The notes: generated by a model from the letters alone, not told the origin. A stretch of 64,000 nt of DNA from Nocardia shimofusensis NBRC 100134 (GCF_001613125.1 NZ_BDBT01000031.1:1-64000); one strand, 5' to 3'. Positions 42,227-51,774 are shown, counted from the stretch's first letter. Made by a program: numbers and translations.

Positions 42227-43660
42227 ATGTACACACGACTTCGCCGTGGGCTCAAGCAACGTGCCGCCGATCTCGCCGACCTCTACCCCGCCAGGCCGGC
42301 CCCGCTCGCCGAGCCACCGGCGGGCAGCGGCCTGCTGCCCGTACTCGGCGACGGCGGAGCGCCGCTGCTCGGCCACTCCCTGCGCGTCTACCACGACCCG
42401 ATCATCTGGGCCCGCAAGGCCTTCGACAAATACGGCGAGGTGTCCTGGACGAGCGTCTTCGGCCGCCGTGCCGTCGCCGTCTTCGGCCCCGACGCACTGG
42501 AAGTCGTCTGGAGCAACAAGGACAAGGTCTTCTCCAGCGAGCAGGGCTGGGAGTACTGGATCGGCCCGTTCTTCCGCCGCGGCATCATGCTGCTCGACTT
42601 CGACGAGCACCTGCACCACCGACGCATCATGCAACAGGCGTTCACTCGCCCGCGCCTGATCGGCTATCTCGACATGATGCATCCCGGCATCGACCGTGAA
42701 CTCACCTCCTGGCAGCCCGAACCCGGATTCCTGGTCTACGACCACATCAAGCAGATGCTGCTCAACCTCGCCACCGAGGTCTTCGTCGGCGCCGAACTCG
42801 GCCCGGAGGCCAAGGAAGTCGAGCACGCCTTCGAGGCCACCGTGGTCGGCGGCCAGGCGCTGATCCGCACCCCCGTCCCCGGCGGCACCTGGGATCGCGG
42901 CCTGCGCGGGCGGCGCCTGCTCCAGCAGTACTTCCGCGACCAGCTGCCCGCCAAACGCGCGGGCAACGGCACCGACCTGTTCAGCGTCCTGTGCCGCGCC
43001 ACCAGCGACACCGGTGACACCTTCGGTGACGAGGACATCGTCAACCACATGATCTTCGTGCTGATGGCCGCCCACGACACCAGCGCCGTCTCGCTGTCCA
43101 TGCTCACCTACCTGCTCGGCAAGAATCCGCACTGGCAGGAGCGCCTGCGCGCCGAATCCCTCGCCCTCGGCAAGGACTTCCTGGAGTACGACGACCTCGA
43201 CAAGCTCACCTCGCTGGACCTGGCCTTCAAGGAAACCCTGCGCATGTACGCCCCCGCGGGCGTGCTCATGCGCCAGGCCGTCCGCGACACCGACATCCTC
43301 GGCCACTACGTCCCGGCGGGCACCGACATCATCATCGGCGCCTACCCCTCCATGCGGCTGTCCCGCTGGTGGCCCCGCCCCGACGAATTCGACCCCGAAC
43401 GCTTCGCCGACGACCGCCGCGAGGACAAGATCCACCGCTACGCCTGGTCCCCCTTCGGCGGCGGCGCCCACAAGTGCATCGGCCTGCACTTCGGCGGCAT
43501 GACGGTGAAGTCGATCATGCACCGCATGTTGCTGCAGTACGAGTGGAGCGTCCCCGAGAACTACGAGGTGCCGCTGGCGTGGGGCACGGGGCCGACCCCC
43601 GAGGACGGTCTGCCGATCAATCTGCGCCCGCGTTATTCGCGCAGTCCCGAACAGGGATAG
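42227..43660 (+). CDS. Cytochrome P450
   Basis: 477-residue haem monooxygenase. Haem loop FGGGAHKCIGLHFGG with the thiolate Cys, the I-helix oxygen-activation segment MAAHDTSAVSLS, and the K-helix ETLR are all present; the N-terminus lacks a membrane helix, so it is a soluble bacterial P450. ATG 42227 has AAAGGA upstream. No ferredoxin or reductase gene is adjacent; FdxC at 15.5 kb is one possible donor. Under control of the divergent TetR. Substrate unknown; sterol-like or lipid molecules are common for such enzymes. Confidence 0.93.
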   Translation: MYTRLRRGLKQRAADLADLYPARPAPLAEPPAGSGLLPVLGDGGAPLLGHSLRVYHDPIIWARKAFDKYGEVSWTSVFGRRAVAVFGPDALEVVWSNKDKVFSSEQGWEYWIGPFFRRGIMLLDFDEHLHHRRIMQQAFTRPRLIGYLDMMHPGIDRELTSWQPEPGFLVYDHIKQMLLNLATEVFVGAELGPEAKEVEHAFEATVVGGQALIRTPVPGGTWDRGLRGRRLLQQYFRDQLPAKRAGNGTDLFSVLCRATSDTGDTFGDEDIVNHMIFVLMAAHDTSAVSLSMLTYLLGKNPHWQERLRAESLALGKDFLEYDDLDKLTSLDLAFKETLRMYAPAGVLMRQAVRDTDILGHYVPAGTDIIIGAYPSMRLSRWWPRPDEFDPERFADDRREDKIHRYAWSPFGGGAHKCIGLHFGGMTVKSIMHRMLLQYEWSVPENYEVPLAWGTGPTPEDGLPINLRPRYSRSPEQG

Positions 43661-43735
43661 CCGACGACAGGCCGTACCGCGAATACTCCCGATGTTCTCA
43701 TGGCCCGAGCTCCTCGGGTTGGCTACGGTTGCGCC

Positions 43736-44314
43736 ATGACCGCACTGCCCGACTGGATGCGCCCACCACGCGCCGAAGGCTGGTTCGCGGAAGACCTCGA
43801 CCGCCTTCCCGAGGCGCCTCGCCACACCGAACTCATCGACGGAGCCCTCGTCTTCATGATGTCGCCGCAGCGCTCATGGCACGGCCGCCTGGTCACCGCG
43901 TTGACCACGACCCTGGCGAGACAGGCGCCCGCGGGCTTCGAGGTCGAGCGGGAGATGACCGTGCGCCTCGACGCGCGCAACCGGCCGGAGCCGGATCTCC
44001 TCGTCACCACCGCACCCTACGACCCGGACCGCACCTGCTACCAGGCCGACGAAGTCCGACTCGTCGTCGCGGTGGTCTCCCCCGAGTCCGCCCACCGAGA
44101 CCGCACGGTGAAGCTCCGCAAATACGCCGAGGCCGGCATTCCGCACTACTGGTGCATCGAGGAAGAGCAGGGCGCCCCTGTCGTCCATGCCTACGAGTTG
44201 GACGGACCAGGCGTCTACGCCCCGGCGGGCATCTTCCGTGGCACGTTCCAGCGGCCGGTGCCCTTCGTAATCTCCGTCGACCTCAACGAACTGATTCCGC
44301 AGCCGCGCCGCTGA
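43736..44314 (+). CDS. Uma2-family (DUF820) PD-(D/E)xK endonuclease-like protein
   Basis: 192 residues. Uma2 markers: ELIDGALVFMMSPQRSWHG, the catalytic core RPEPDLLVTTA with its acidic residue, VVAVVSPESAHRD and TVKLRKYAEAGIPHYWCIEE, which together make the PD-(D/E)xK nuclease fold. These proteins are widespread and often expanded in actinobacteria and cyanobacteria; real nuclease function is rarely shown. It overlaps the converging YhhN gene by 32 bp at the 3' end. Confidence 0.87.
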   Translation: MTALPDWMRPPRAEGWFAEDLDRLPEAPRHTELIDGALVFMMSPQRSWHGRLVTALTTTLARQAPAGFEVEREMTVRLDARNRPEPDLLVTTAPYDPDRTCYQADEVRLVVAVVSPESAHRDRTVKLRKYAEAGIPHYWCIEEEQGAPVVHAYELDGPGVYAPAGIFRGTFQRPVPFVISVDLNELIPQPRR

Positions 44315-45017
44315 GAGTCGACGCACGGCGACCGACCGCGACCACCAGCAGCGCCTGCCCGAGCACATAGGTCAGCATCACGAAGAAGCCGTGCCCCGGC
44401 AGTTCTGTCCCGGCGAGCACGCGCAGAGCGATCAGCGCATCCGAGATCACGAAGATCACCCCGCCCAGCCCGGCAACGCTGCCGAGGCCGGTCGCCAGGG
44501 CGGCCATGGTCACCAGGGCCGCTCCGTACACCGCGACCGGAACCACCAGCACGCCCGCTCCCCACACCAGGGCCATCAGCACTCCGAGCGCGAGGATGTA
44601 CACCGTGACGGCAGCACCCGGGCGCGCGAACAAAGACGCCGCCCGGAACGGCCAGAACGCCACCGCGTAGCAGACCTGCGCCACCAGGAAACAGGCCATC
44701 AGGATCAGGAAGCCGCCCTCGCCGGCCACGAACCTCGGCACCGTATCGCCGAGCCAGGAGAACAGCAGCGCGACCAGGACGAGCTGAACCAGGCGGCCAC
44801 GCGGCCGGTCGGTCCCGGCGAACAGTGCCGCGGCCAGCAACGGCATCAGCAGAACCTGCGTGACGGCCACGACGAGACCATCCGGTGCGGCCACCTGCGC
44901 GACCAAGTGGACCGCGGCGACCGAGACCGCCGCCGCGAGGACGACCGGCAACAGCGACCGGGCCGCGCCGGACGCCGCCGTCGAACGCGGTGCCGCCGGC
45001 CCGTCGATCGGCCACAT
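44283..45017 (-). CDS. YhhN/TMEM86-family membrane protein
   Basis: 244 residues, about eight transmembrane helices. YhhN family hallmarks are the acidic pair in LLFSWLGDTVPRF and FVISDALIALRV, the latter being the conserved ISD segment. The mammalian relative TMEM86B is a lysoplasmalogenase; bacterial members are uncharacterised, and a lipid hydrolase role is only inferred. ATG at 45017. The 3' end overlaps that of the Uma2 gene, which is convergent. Confidence 0.8.
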   Translation of the reverse strand: MWPIDGPAAPRSTAASGAARSLLPVVLAAAVSVAAVHLVAQVAAPDGLVVAVTQVLLMPLLAAALFAGTDRPRGRLVQLVLVALLFSWLGDTVPRFVAGEGGFLILMACFLVAQVCYAVAFWPFRAASLFARPGAAVTVYILALGVLMALVWGAGVLVVPVAVYGAALVTMAALATGLGSVAGLGGVIFVISDALIALRVLAGTELPGHGFFVMLTYVLGQALLVVAVGRRASTLSGAAAESVR

Positions 45018-45208
45018 GCCGACCCCACCACCTTCCGGTTGTCCCGAACCCCCTATTTCTCGGGGCAGAACTTCTTGTCACACATCGCTTTTCGTGTCCG
45101 ATAGGCCCATCGACACCATTCGTCAGCCTATGCGAACCCGGCGGCGCCGCCCTGTTCGATTCCGTGCCCCGACCCGAACGTGCACCCCGAGCCCAGGAGT
45201 ACCTCACC

Positions 45209-45625
45209 ATGACGCGACCCAGTTCCACCACAGCCGTCCGCATCATCTCCGGCGCCGCCGCCCTCGGTGTCGTCGCGAGCTTCACCGCTCTGGCCGCGCC
45301 GTCCGCCTCGGCGACCGTCCTCGAAACCACGATCGCGCCGGGACTCACCCTCGGCACCCACGCTTACGGAACAACGTGCTCCTACACCGTGACCGTGCGG
45401 GTGGACGACAACACCAAGCCCGTCTTCTTCTTCGAGGAAGGTCAAGGCCCCAGCGGCTTCGCCGAGGCGATGCCCTCCGGCGGCGTCGCCACGGCGACGT
45501 GGATCCCGTCCTCGACGGAGATCGACTACATCTACGCCTTCCAGCCGAATGCGACGGCCCAGCTCAGGGTGCCGGTCGATGTCGGTACCGGTATCGACCT
45601 CGGCTCCGCCTGCGTCGCCACGTAG
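45209..45625 (+). CDS. Small secreted protein of unknown function
   Basis: 138 residues. Signal peptide about 1-36 (VRIISGAAALGVVASFTALAAPSASA with an A-S-A cleavage site), then a beta-rich domain of about 100 residues, with two Cys (about 57 and 135) placed to form one disulphide. The shape suggests an Ig-like or related small beta-sandwich. GGAGT lies upstream of the ATG. No family is recognised. A weak GC hairpin follows the stop. Confidence 0.75.
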   Translation: MTRPSSTTAVRIISGAAALGVVASFTALAAPSASATVLETTIAPGLTLGTHAYGTTCSYTVTVRVDDNTKPVFFFEEGQGPSGFAEAMPSGGVATATWIPSSTEIDYIYAFQPNATAQLRVPVDVGTGIDLGSACVAT

Positions 45626-45692
45626 ATCCAGGGATCGGCCGGCTTTCCTCCGGCGACCGGGGGATTCGGGCCGATCTGCCAGGATTGTCCGT

Positions 45693-46955
45693 ATGAGAAC
45701 AGCCGCCCGGGCAAGCACGATCCCCGTCGGCACCCTGGTTCTGTTGTCCGCCCTGTATTTCGCCCAGGGCCTGCCCTACGGCTTCTTCACCCAGGCGCTG
45801 CCGGTGGTGCTCCGCGAGTCCGGCTTCTCGCTGGTCGAGATCAGCATCACCGGCGTCCTGTTCGCACCGTGGGGATTGAAGTTCCTCTGGGCGCCGTACG
45901 TCGACCACTACGGCACCCGGCGGCAGTGGTTGCTGTCGCTGCAACTCGCGTCGGCGGCGGTGGCGCTCGGGCTGGCCTGCCTGGACCTGTCGTCGTCGTT
46001 GCGCTGGCTGTTCGTCGGTATCGCGGTGGTCAATCTGGTGTCCGCGACGCAGGATGTCGCCACCGACGGGCTGGCCGTCCAACTGCTCGGACCGCGGGAA
46101 CGCGGTCTGGGCAATGGGATTCAGGTGGGCGCCTACCGGATCGGCATGATCGCCGGCGGCGGCGCGCTGCTGTGGCTGTTCGCGCTCGCGGGCTGGCGCA
46201 GCCTGTTCGTCGCGATGGCGATCCTGTTGCTGGTGACCGTGATCCCGGTCTGGTGGCTGCCGCAGACCTCGACTCGAGGCGCCTCCGGGAGTCCGCGAAG
46301 GCAACCGGTCACGTTGGCGACCGACTGGTGGAGGCGTCTGCGCAGGCCGGGCATGCTCGCGTTCATCCTTCTCATCGGCGGCTTCAAGTTCGGTGACTCG
46401 ATGGGCTCGTCGATGGTCGGCCCCTTCATGTCCGACTCCAGCCTCAGCCTGGGGCAGATCGCGCTGGTCAAGGGCGTCCTGTCGTCGATGGGCGCGCTCG
46501 CGGGCGCGGCGGCGGGCGGCTGGCTGTGCTTCCGGCACGGACGCCGCCAAGCCCTGCTGATCGGCGGTGTCACCCAGACCGCGAGTCTCGGCCTGTATGT
46601 GCTCGCCTCCCTGGGCGTCGGCGGATTCGGGCTCATCGTCTCGGCGAGCCTGGCCGAACACGTCCTCGGCGGCGCCGCGACCGTCGCGGTCTTCGCGCTG
46701 ATGATGGACGCCTCGGACCCGGATCACGCGGGCAGCGACTACACCCTGCTGGCCTGCGCGGTCGTCACCGTGCAGGGACTCGCCGGATTCGCCGCAGGCG
46801 CGGTCGGCGACATCCTCGGTTACCCGGCTCTGTTCGGGACCAGCCTGGTCCTGTCGGGAATCGGTTGCGCGGCATTGATCCTCGCCATCGACCGTGGCAG
46901 GGGACCGAGCGGAGTCCATGGGGTGTGGGCGGAGCCCGTCCCCGCCGCACAGTAG
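45693..46955 (+). CDS. MFS transporter of the AmpG/PAT type
   Basis: 420 residues with twelve predicted membrane helices. The N-terminal LYFAQGLPYGFFTQALPVVL and the following GWGLKFLWAPYVDHYGTRRQW-like loop are characteristic of the AmpG muropeptide permease and acetyl-CoA transporter (PAT) branch, here FAPWGLKFLWAPYVDHYG. AmpG takes up anhydro-muropeptides in Gram-negative bacteria; in an actinobacterium the substrate could be different. ATG 45693 chosen at the usual N-terminal length. Confidence 0.83.
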   Translation: MRTAARASTIPVGTLVLLSALYFAQGLPYGFFTQALPVVLRESGFSLVEISITGVLFAPWGLKFLWAPYVDHYGTRRQWLLSLQLASAAVALGLACLDLSSSLRWLFVGIAVVNLVSATQDVATDGLAVQLLGPRERGLGNGIQVGAYRIGMIAGGGALLWLFALAGWRSLFVAMAILLLVTVIPVWWLPQTSTRGASGSPRRQPVTLATDWWRRLRRPGMLAFILLIGGFKFGDSMGSSMVGPFMSDSSLSLGQIALVKGVLSSMGALAGAAAGGWLCFRHGRRQALLIGGVTQTASLGLYVLASLGVGGFGLIVSASLAEHVLGGAATVAVFALMMDASDPDHAGSDYTLLACAVVTVQGLAGFAAGAVGDILGYPALFGTSLVLSGIGCAALILAIDRGRGPSGVHGVWAEPVPAAQ

Positions 46956-47087
46956 AGCCGTAACCGAACCACCGCTCGCAGTCTCCGCCCCGGGAAAGAG
47001 CCGGCGGTCCTCGCTCTCACCGCCGAGGCGGTGACGGCACTGTAGGGGCGAAAAAAACAATACTGGGCGGTTGCTATATCGCCGCCT

Positions 47088-48686
47088 ATGCTTCTCCGCA
47101 TGCAAGCGGACCTTACGACCGAACACGACGCCGACGTGATCATCGTCGGCAGCGGCTTCGGCGGCGCCGTGAGCGCTTTGCGACTGGCTGAGCAGGGCAA
47201 ACGGGTCATCGTCCTCGAACAGGGACGGCGCCACACCCGCGACGACTTCATGGCCGCCCGGCGCGACCCGCGCAAATACCTGTGGCTGCCCGAACTCGGC
47301 CTTCGCGGATTCTTCTGGCAGCGCGTCCTCGCCCACGTCGGCATCATCGGCGGCGCGGGCGTGGGCGGCGGCAGCATCGTGTGGGCGGGCGTCCTGCTCG
47401 AACCCGAGGAGGAGTTCTTCACCGACCCGGCCTGGCCGGAATCGCCGACCGGCTGGCGTGCCGAACTGACCCCGCACTACCGGACGGCAGCGCGCATGCT
47501 CGGCCGCGCGGTCTCCCCCTTCGCCGGGCCGATGGACGAGCACCTGCGGGCCGCCGCCGAGACCCTGGGTGCGGGCGACACCTACGGGCCGACCCCGATG
47601 GCCATCTATTTCGGCGAGGAGGGCGTGACGGTGCCCGACCCGTTCTTCGACGGCGAAGGCCCCGACCGCACCGGTTGCCGACTGTGCGGCGCCTGCCTGA
47701 TCGGCTGCGCCTACGGCAGCAAGAACACCCTCGACCTCAACTACCTCTGGCTCGCCGAACGCCGCGGCGCCGAGATCCGCGCCGAGCGGCAGGTGACCGA
47801 GGTCGCCGAACTCCACGGCGGCGGCTACGAGGTCCGCACTACCTCCGGCGAACGGTTGCGCGCACCGGAGGTGGTGCTGGCCGGAGGTGTGCTCGGCACG
47901 GTCGAACTGCTGTTCCGCTCCCGCGCGGCCGGACTGCTGCCGCGCGTATCCGACCGGCTCGGCATGGGGGTGCGCACCAACTCCGAAGCGATCACCGCGG
48001 TGCTCGCCGACGACGTCGACACCGACTTCACTCGCGGCCCCACCATCTCCAGCAAGTTCTATCCGGACGCGAAAACCCATGTGACACAGAACCGCTACGT
48101 CGGCGGATGGCACATGCGTTTCCAACTCGGCCCGCTGGTGGACGGCGACGATCCCGCGCGACGCCGCCGCTCCGCCGCGCACGCCCTGCTCACCCACCCT
48201 GTCCGGCAGTTGCGCGTCGTCTTCGCCCGCAACTTCCTGCGCCGCCTCAGCGTGTTCACCGTGATGCAGAGCGTCGAGAACGAGATCCGGCTCGTGTTCG
48301 ACCGCTCACCGGTGCGTCCGTGGCGCAAGGTCCTGCGCTCGCGATCGGTCGCCGACAAGCAGGCCCCCAGCTACCTTCCCCAGGCGAACGAGGTGGCCCG
48401 CGCCTTCGCCGCCTCCGTCGGCGGCCGCCCGCTGAACCTGCTCCTCGAGAGCATCGGCGGCAAATCCATCACCGCCCACATCCTCGGCGGCGCGTCGATG
48501 GGCCGCGACGCCTCCGACGGCGTCATCGACACCGACCACCAGGTCTTCGGCCATCCCGGCCTGTATGTCGTCGACGGCTCGGCCGTCCCCGCCAATGTCG
48601 GCGTCAACCCGAGCCTGACCATCACCGCGATGGCCGAACGATTCGCCGCCCGCCACGCGGCCCGCACCGAAAGAGCAGTCAGCTGA
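47088..48686 (+). CDS. FAD-dependent GMC-family oxidoreductase
   Basis: 532 residues. FAD-binding DADVIIVGSGFGGAVSALRLAEQGKRVIVLEQG at the N-terminus, IGGAGVGGGSIVWAG, an Fe-S-like cysteine group CRLCGACLIGC (about 197), and the C-terminal GMC signature VDGSAVPANVGVNPSLTITAMAERFA. These match the cholesterol-oxidase-like subgroup of actinobacteria. A -10-like TATATC (47075-47080) lies 7 bp before the ATG at 47088, so the message may be leaderless. A small coupled gene follows. Substrate unknown; a sterol or lipid alcohol is plausible. Confidence 0.9.
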   Translation: MLLRMQADLTTEHDADVIIVGSGFGGAVSALRLAEQGKRVIVLEQGRRHTRDDFMAARRDPRKYLWLPELGLRGFFWQRVLAHVGIIGGAGVGGGSIVWAGVLLEPEEEFFTDPAWPESPTGWRAELTPHYRTAARMLGRAVSPFAGPMDEHLRAAAETLGAGDTYGPTPMAIYFGEEGVTVPDPFFDGEGPDRTGCRLCGACLIGCAYGSKNTLDLNYLWLAERRGAEIRAERQVTEVAELHGGGYEVRTTSGERLRAPEVVLAGGVLGTVELLFRSRAAGLLPRVSDRLGMGVRTNSEAITAVLADDVDTDFTRGPTISSKFYPDAKTHVTQNRYVGGWHMRFQLGPLVDGDDPARRRRSAAHALLTHPVRQLRVVFARNFLRRLSVFTVMQSVENEIRLVFDRSPVRPWRKVLRSRSVADKQAPSYLPQANEVARAFAASVGGRPLNLLLESIGGKSITAHILGGASMGRDASDGVIDTDHQVFGHPGLYVVDGSAVPANVGVNPSLTITAMAERFAARHAARTERAVS

Positions 48687-49150
48687 ACGTTTCCCGCCCC
48701 GAAATCCCGCAATCCCTCGCCCGGCTGCGAGGACTGTTCGGCACCTCGTCCGCCGGGGACACACCGATCACCGGCACCTACCGCGCCGAGTTCGTCGGCC
48801 CCCGGCCGCTGCGGTTCGCCGCACCCCGCGCCATCGCCCTCGGCGGCATGCGCCGCTGGCACGGCAAGCGGTTCGCCGGCGACGGGACCGCGATCAACGT
48901 GCTCCGCTCGCCCGGTGACGAGGGGTCTCTGGTCGAACGGCTGCCCATGACCGTGGCCACCGAGCCGTCCTGGCTGGACGGGCGGCCCGCGATCGCGGTC
49001 TCCTACGGCAGCGGCGGACCGATCCCCTGGCGGTGGGTTCGTGACGAATTCCGGGTTCTCGACGAGAGCACGCTGCTCGGGCTCACCTTCGTCGGCGGCC
49101 GCTGGTCGCGCATCGCCGCCGCGCCGTTCCTGCTGATCCGCGAGGATTGA
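48683..49150 (+). CDS. Conserved protein coupled to GMC oxidoreductase, possible CTG start
   Basis: 155 residues if it starts at CTG 48683, which overlaps the oxidoreductase stop as CTGA. There is no ATG, GTG or TTG in frame for a long way upstream, and the first ATG inside (48848) would remove a conserved-looking part (ITGTYRAEFVGPRPLRFAAPRAIALGGMRRWHGK). The protein is a beta-rich domain with AVSYGSGGPIPWRWVRDEFR and no signal peptide. It is probably a partner of the oxidoreductase. Function unknown. Confidence 0.65.
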   Translation: MNVSRPEIPQSLARLRGLFGTSSAGDTPITGTYRAEFVGPRPLRFAAPRAIALGGMRRWHGKRFAGDGTAINVLRSPGDEGSLVERLPMTVATEPSWLDGRPAIAVSYGSGGPIPWRWVRDEFRVLDESTLLGLTFVGGRWSRIAAAPFLLIRED

Positions 49151-49194
49151 GCCCGCCGTCCCACGGGCGCTGACGAGGGCGCCCGGAAAAGCAG

Positions 49195-49220
49195 AAAACC
49201 CGCGCCGTGGCGCGGGTTTT
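49195..49220. terminator. Bidirectional intrinsic terminator
   Basis: AAAACCCGCG (49195-49204) and CGCGGGTTTT (49211-49220) form a perfect 10-bp stem with a 6-nt loop and U-runs on both strands. It ends the gene at 48683 (plus) and cspA (minus). Confidence 0.88.
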
Positions 49221-49235
49221 CTTGTCTGTCAGCTC

Positions 49236-49439
49236 TTAGATAGCGCGGACGCTCTGAGCCTGCGGGCCCTTCTGGCCCTGCCCGACCTCGAACTCGACAC
49301 GCTGGCCCTCATCGAGGGACTTGAAGCCGGAGCCGGAAATCTCGGAGTAATGCACGAAAACGTCCGGACCGCCACCGTCTTGCGCGATGAATCCGAAGCC
49401 TTTTTCGCCGTTAAACCACTTCACACTGCCTTGCGACAT
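49236..49439 (-). CDS. cspA: Cold-shock domain protein
   Basis: 67-residue OB-fold RNA chaperone. Both RNA-binding motifs are seen: RNP1 in NGEKGFGFIAQD and RNP2 in DVFVHYSEI, and the start MSQGSVKWFN is typical. The mRNA leader upstream is about 180 nt without other genes, as for cold-shock genes, where the leader is known to control translation. Terminator at 49195-49220 directly after the stop. Confidence 0.95.
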   Translation of the reverse strand: MSQGSVKWFNGEKGFGFIAQDGGGPDVFVHYSEISGSGFKSLDEGQRVEFEVGQGQKGPQAQSVRAI

Positions 49440-49624
49440 ACTGTTGTCTTACTTCCTGTTGCGAGCCGAGCGATCACTTCAACAACTCGTGCTCAGCACC
49501 GAGCATGCCACAGTACCGGCCGCCTCAGCGCCAAAGGTGAGGCAGCGCACGTCCGCGAATACGTCGGCACGCCCCTCACCCGATCAGCCGCCGCGCACCG
49601 TGGGTGAGACCGCGCGGCGCTCGA

Positions 49625-49969
49625 TCAGCCCTGATCAGGCTTGCTCGCCGGCTCGGCGGTCTTGCCCTCCTTGTCACGTTCCGCACGCTGCGCTTTGATA
49701 TCGGCCTGCCACTTCTCGAAGTCGGCCCGCATCACGTCGATCTGATGTTCGACGGCTTCCCGGGTGTCCGACCACCAACTCTGCGCAGCCTCCCGCAGCT
49801 CCGCCGTGGTCTTCTCGAACTCGTTCCCCTCGCGCTCGAGGGTCGCGCTCAACTCCTCGCGCCGAGCCTGCAGTGCGGCGCGGCTCTTCTCCCGCGCCTC
49901 GGCCGACGACTCCTCGTACTGCTTCACACGGGCCGCGAGTTCCATCAGTGATTCCGACAACGGTTTCAT
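49625..49969 (-). CDS. Small coiled-coil protein
   Basis: 114 residues, almost wholly charged alpha-helix: LMELAARVKQYEESSAEAREKSRAALQARREELSATLEREGNEFEKTTAELREAAQ shows heptad spacing (about 8-60), then a second helix ending in Lys/Glu-rich tail. No signal peptide or membrane segment. GAGAGG lies before the ATG at 49969. I recognise no named family; such proteins occur as hypothetical actinobacterial proteins. Confidence 0.7.
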   Translation of the reverse strand: MKPLSESLMELAARVKQYEESSAEAREKSRAALQARREELSATLEREGNEFEKTTAELREAAQSWWSDTREAVEHQIDVMRADFEKWQADIKAQRAERDKEGKTAEPASKPDQG

Positions 49970-50257
49970 GTTCTTGCCTCTCGAATTCTCGATCGTCATG
50001 AAGAACAGGCATCCCTCCCCCCGAGCGTGGCTGCTCCACCCAGCCGAGCCAAGAGCAGAACGTCACCTGTTATCCCCTGACCTCCCCTCGACGCTCGGAC
50101 AGGAGGGTCGACTCACCAAGAAGGAGCCCGCGAGATGTCGGCGCCCGAGGCGAGGAAGCCCTTGCGCCGTGCAGTACGGAACTAACGAAATGGACGATCC
50201 AGAACTATCCGTCCATTCCTCAGCGCGCGGTCCGGCGATGGCGCACACTGCCTTACC

Positions 50258-51139
50258 ATGCCCACTCCGAAGAAGCCGCCGACCACCATCCCACGACGTC
50301 AGCTCGGCCGTCACCTGCGAGACATGCGGCAGGAGGCAGGCATCTCGCTCCAAAACGCCGCCCGGCTGATCGAACGCGGCACCGGCACCCTGCAACGACT
50401 GGAAAAGGGCGAAGCCGGCCGCATCCGCCTGCACGACATCCAAGCCCTGTGCCAGGTCTGCGATGCTCCCGAGAAGCTGCCGGGCCTGCTCGACCTGGCG
50501 AAAGTCGCCGCATCCAATGACGGTGAGGGCCTGTGGTGGTGTGAGTACGGCGACGCCATCCGAGCCGACTTCGAGCTGTATGTCAGTCTCGAAGCATCGG
50601 CCGCCGCACTGACCGTCTACCGCCCGGACATCATCAGCGGCTTGTTTCAGACTCCTTCGTACGCAAGAGCTTTGGACGCGCAGTTCTACCCTCAGGCCAC
50701 CCCCGAGGAGGCGGACCAACGTGTGGCGGTCCGGCTCAACAGGCAGCGGATCATCAACAGGAAGCGAAGCCCGGTCCAGGTGAACCTGCTGCTGGACGAA
50801 ACCATCGTGCGTCGAGTCGTCGGCGGCGCGAAAACGATGGCAGGCCAACTCCATCATCTGGCAGCTCTCCCTGCGAACGTCACCGTCAGCCTGCTGCCAT
50901 TCACCAGCGGATATCCTCTCGGCGTCGCCTGCGGCCCCTTCACCGTGCTCGAATTCGACTCCGCCACCGGCGAGCGGCCGACCGTGTACGTCGAGGGATA
51001 CCGTGGGAACATGTACTACGACAAGCCCGAGGCAGTCGAGCAGTACATGGAGACCTTTCGCCGTCTGCGCGGCGCGGCGTTGTCCCAGCCAGACAGCAGG
51101 CAAGCGCTCCGGCGCGCAGCGAGGGAGTACGAACGGTGA
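50258..51139 (+). CDS. XRE-family HTH regulator with DUF5753 domain
   Basis: 293 residues. N-terminal HTH LGRHLRDMRQEAGISLQNAARLIERGTGTLQRLEKGEAGRIRLHDI (about 16-60); C-terminal DUF5753 with YRPDIISGLFQTPSYARAL and RQRIINRKRSPVQVNLLLDE. These regulators, as in the BldB/WhiJ-like sets of Streptomyces, are almost always paired with a DUF397 protein, and here one follows with a 4-bp overlap. The upstream gap contains a 16-codon frame (50135-50185) of no known meaning. Target genes unknown. Confidence 0.92.
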   Translation: MPTPKKPPTTIPRRQLGRHLRDMRQEAGISLQNAARLIERGTGTLQRLEKGEAGRIRLHDIQALCQVCDAPEKLPGLLDLAKVAASNDGEGLWWCEYGDAIRADFELYVSLEASAAALTVYRPDIISGLFQTPSYARALDAQFYPQATPEEADQRVAVRLNRQRIINRKRSPVQVNLLLDETIVRRVVGGAKTMAGQLHHLAALPANVTVSLLPFTSGYPLGVACGPFTVLEFDSATGERPTVYVEGYRGNMYYDKPEAVEQYMETFRRLRGAALSQPDSRQALRRAAREYER

Positions 51140-51342
51140 ACGCAGATCTATCCGACGCGGAGTGGTTCAAGAGCAGCTACAGCGGTGGCGGAAACGACTG
51201 CGTCGAGATCGCGCACCTCGACCACGGCATGGTCGGTGTGCGGGATTCCAAGAACACCGGCGGTCCGGCGTTGATCTTCACTCCCAACGAGTGGGACGCG
51301 TTCTTGCGAGGCGCGAAAGACGGTGAGTTCAACCGGCCCTGA
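51136..51342 (+). CDS. DUF397 protein, partner of the XRE/DUF5753 regulator
   Basis: 68 residues. DUF397 signature: WFKSSYSGGGNDCVEIAHL, VGVRDSKNTGGPALIFTPNEWDAFLRG. GTG start overlapping the upstream regulator's stop (GTGA). In Streptomyces such small proteins act with the paired XRE protein in development, and the pair has been compared with toxin-antitoxin systems; here no phenotype can be read from sequence. Confidence 0.93.
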   Translation: MNADLSDAEWFKSSYSGGGNDCVEIAHLDHGMVGVRDSKNTGGPALIFTPNEWDAFLRGAKDGEFNRP

Positions 51343-51774
51343 CGCGGGGCCAGGGGCACCTCGACCTAACTGTCTCGGCCAGCCGCTACGGTCGTCGTTT
51401 TGCTGCACAGTCTTTCAGCGTCCGGCAAGGCGTCGCAGCCTTATGGTGAACACGTGGAATGGGTTGTTCAGGCGCGGGCGGGCATCCGGGTCGAATGGGG
51501 ACCGGCCGGTGCCCGAGCGTTGGGACCGCACAGCGCGGTGCTGGTGGTAGTCGACGTGTTGTCTTTCACCACGGCGGTATCGGTAGCAGTCGATGCCGGA
51601 ACTGCGGTGCTCCCCTATCCGTGGCGGGACGGCGGCGCGGAGGAATACGCGGTGCGACACGATGCCGCATTGGCGGTGGGGCGGCGCGCGATATCGCCGG
51701 AGCAGCCGTGGTCGCTGTCGCCGACCGCGTTGAGGCAGGCACCCGCGCCGCAACGACTGGTACTGCCGTCACCG

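Noticed and set aside
45636..45660. GCCGG/CCGGC hairpin after the small secreted gene
   Set aside because: Only 5 bp of stem and no U-run, so too weak to call a terminator.
45564..48197. 877-codon open frame on the minus strand across the MFS and GMC genes
   Set aside because: Spans two well-supported genes on the other strand and encodes low-complexity sequence.
50135..50185. 16-codon frame with AAGGAG upstream, before the XRE gene
   Set aside because: Too short to judge and no conservation evidence; it could be a leader peptide but nothing in the sequence shows attenuation.
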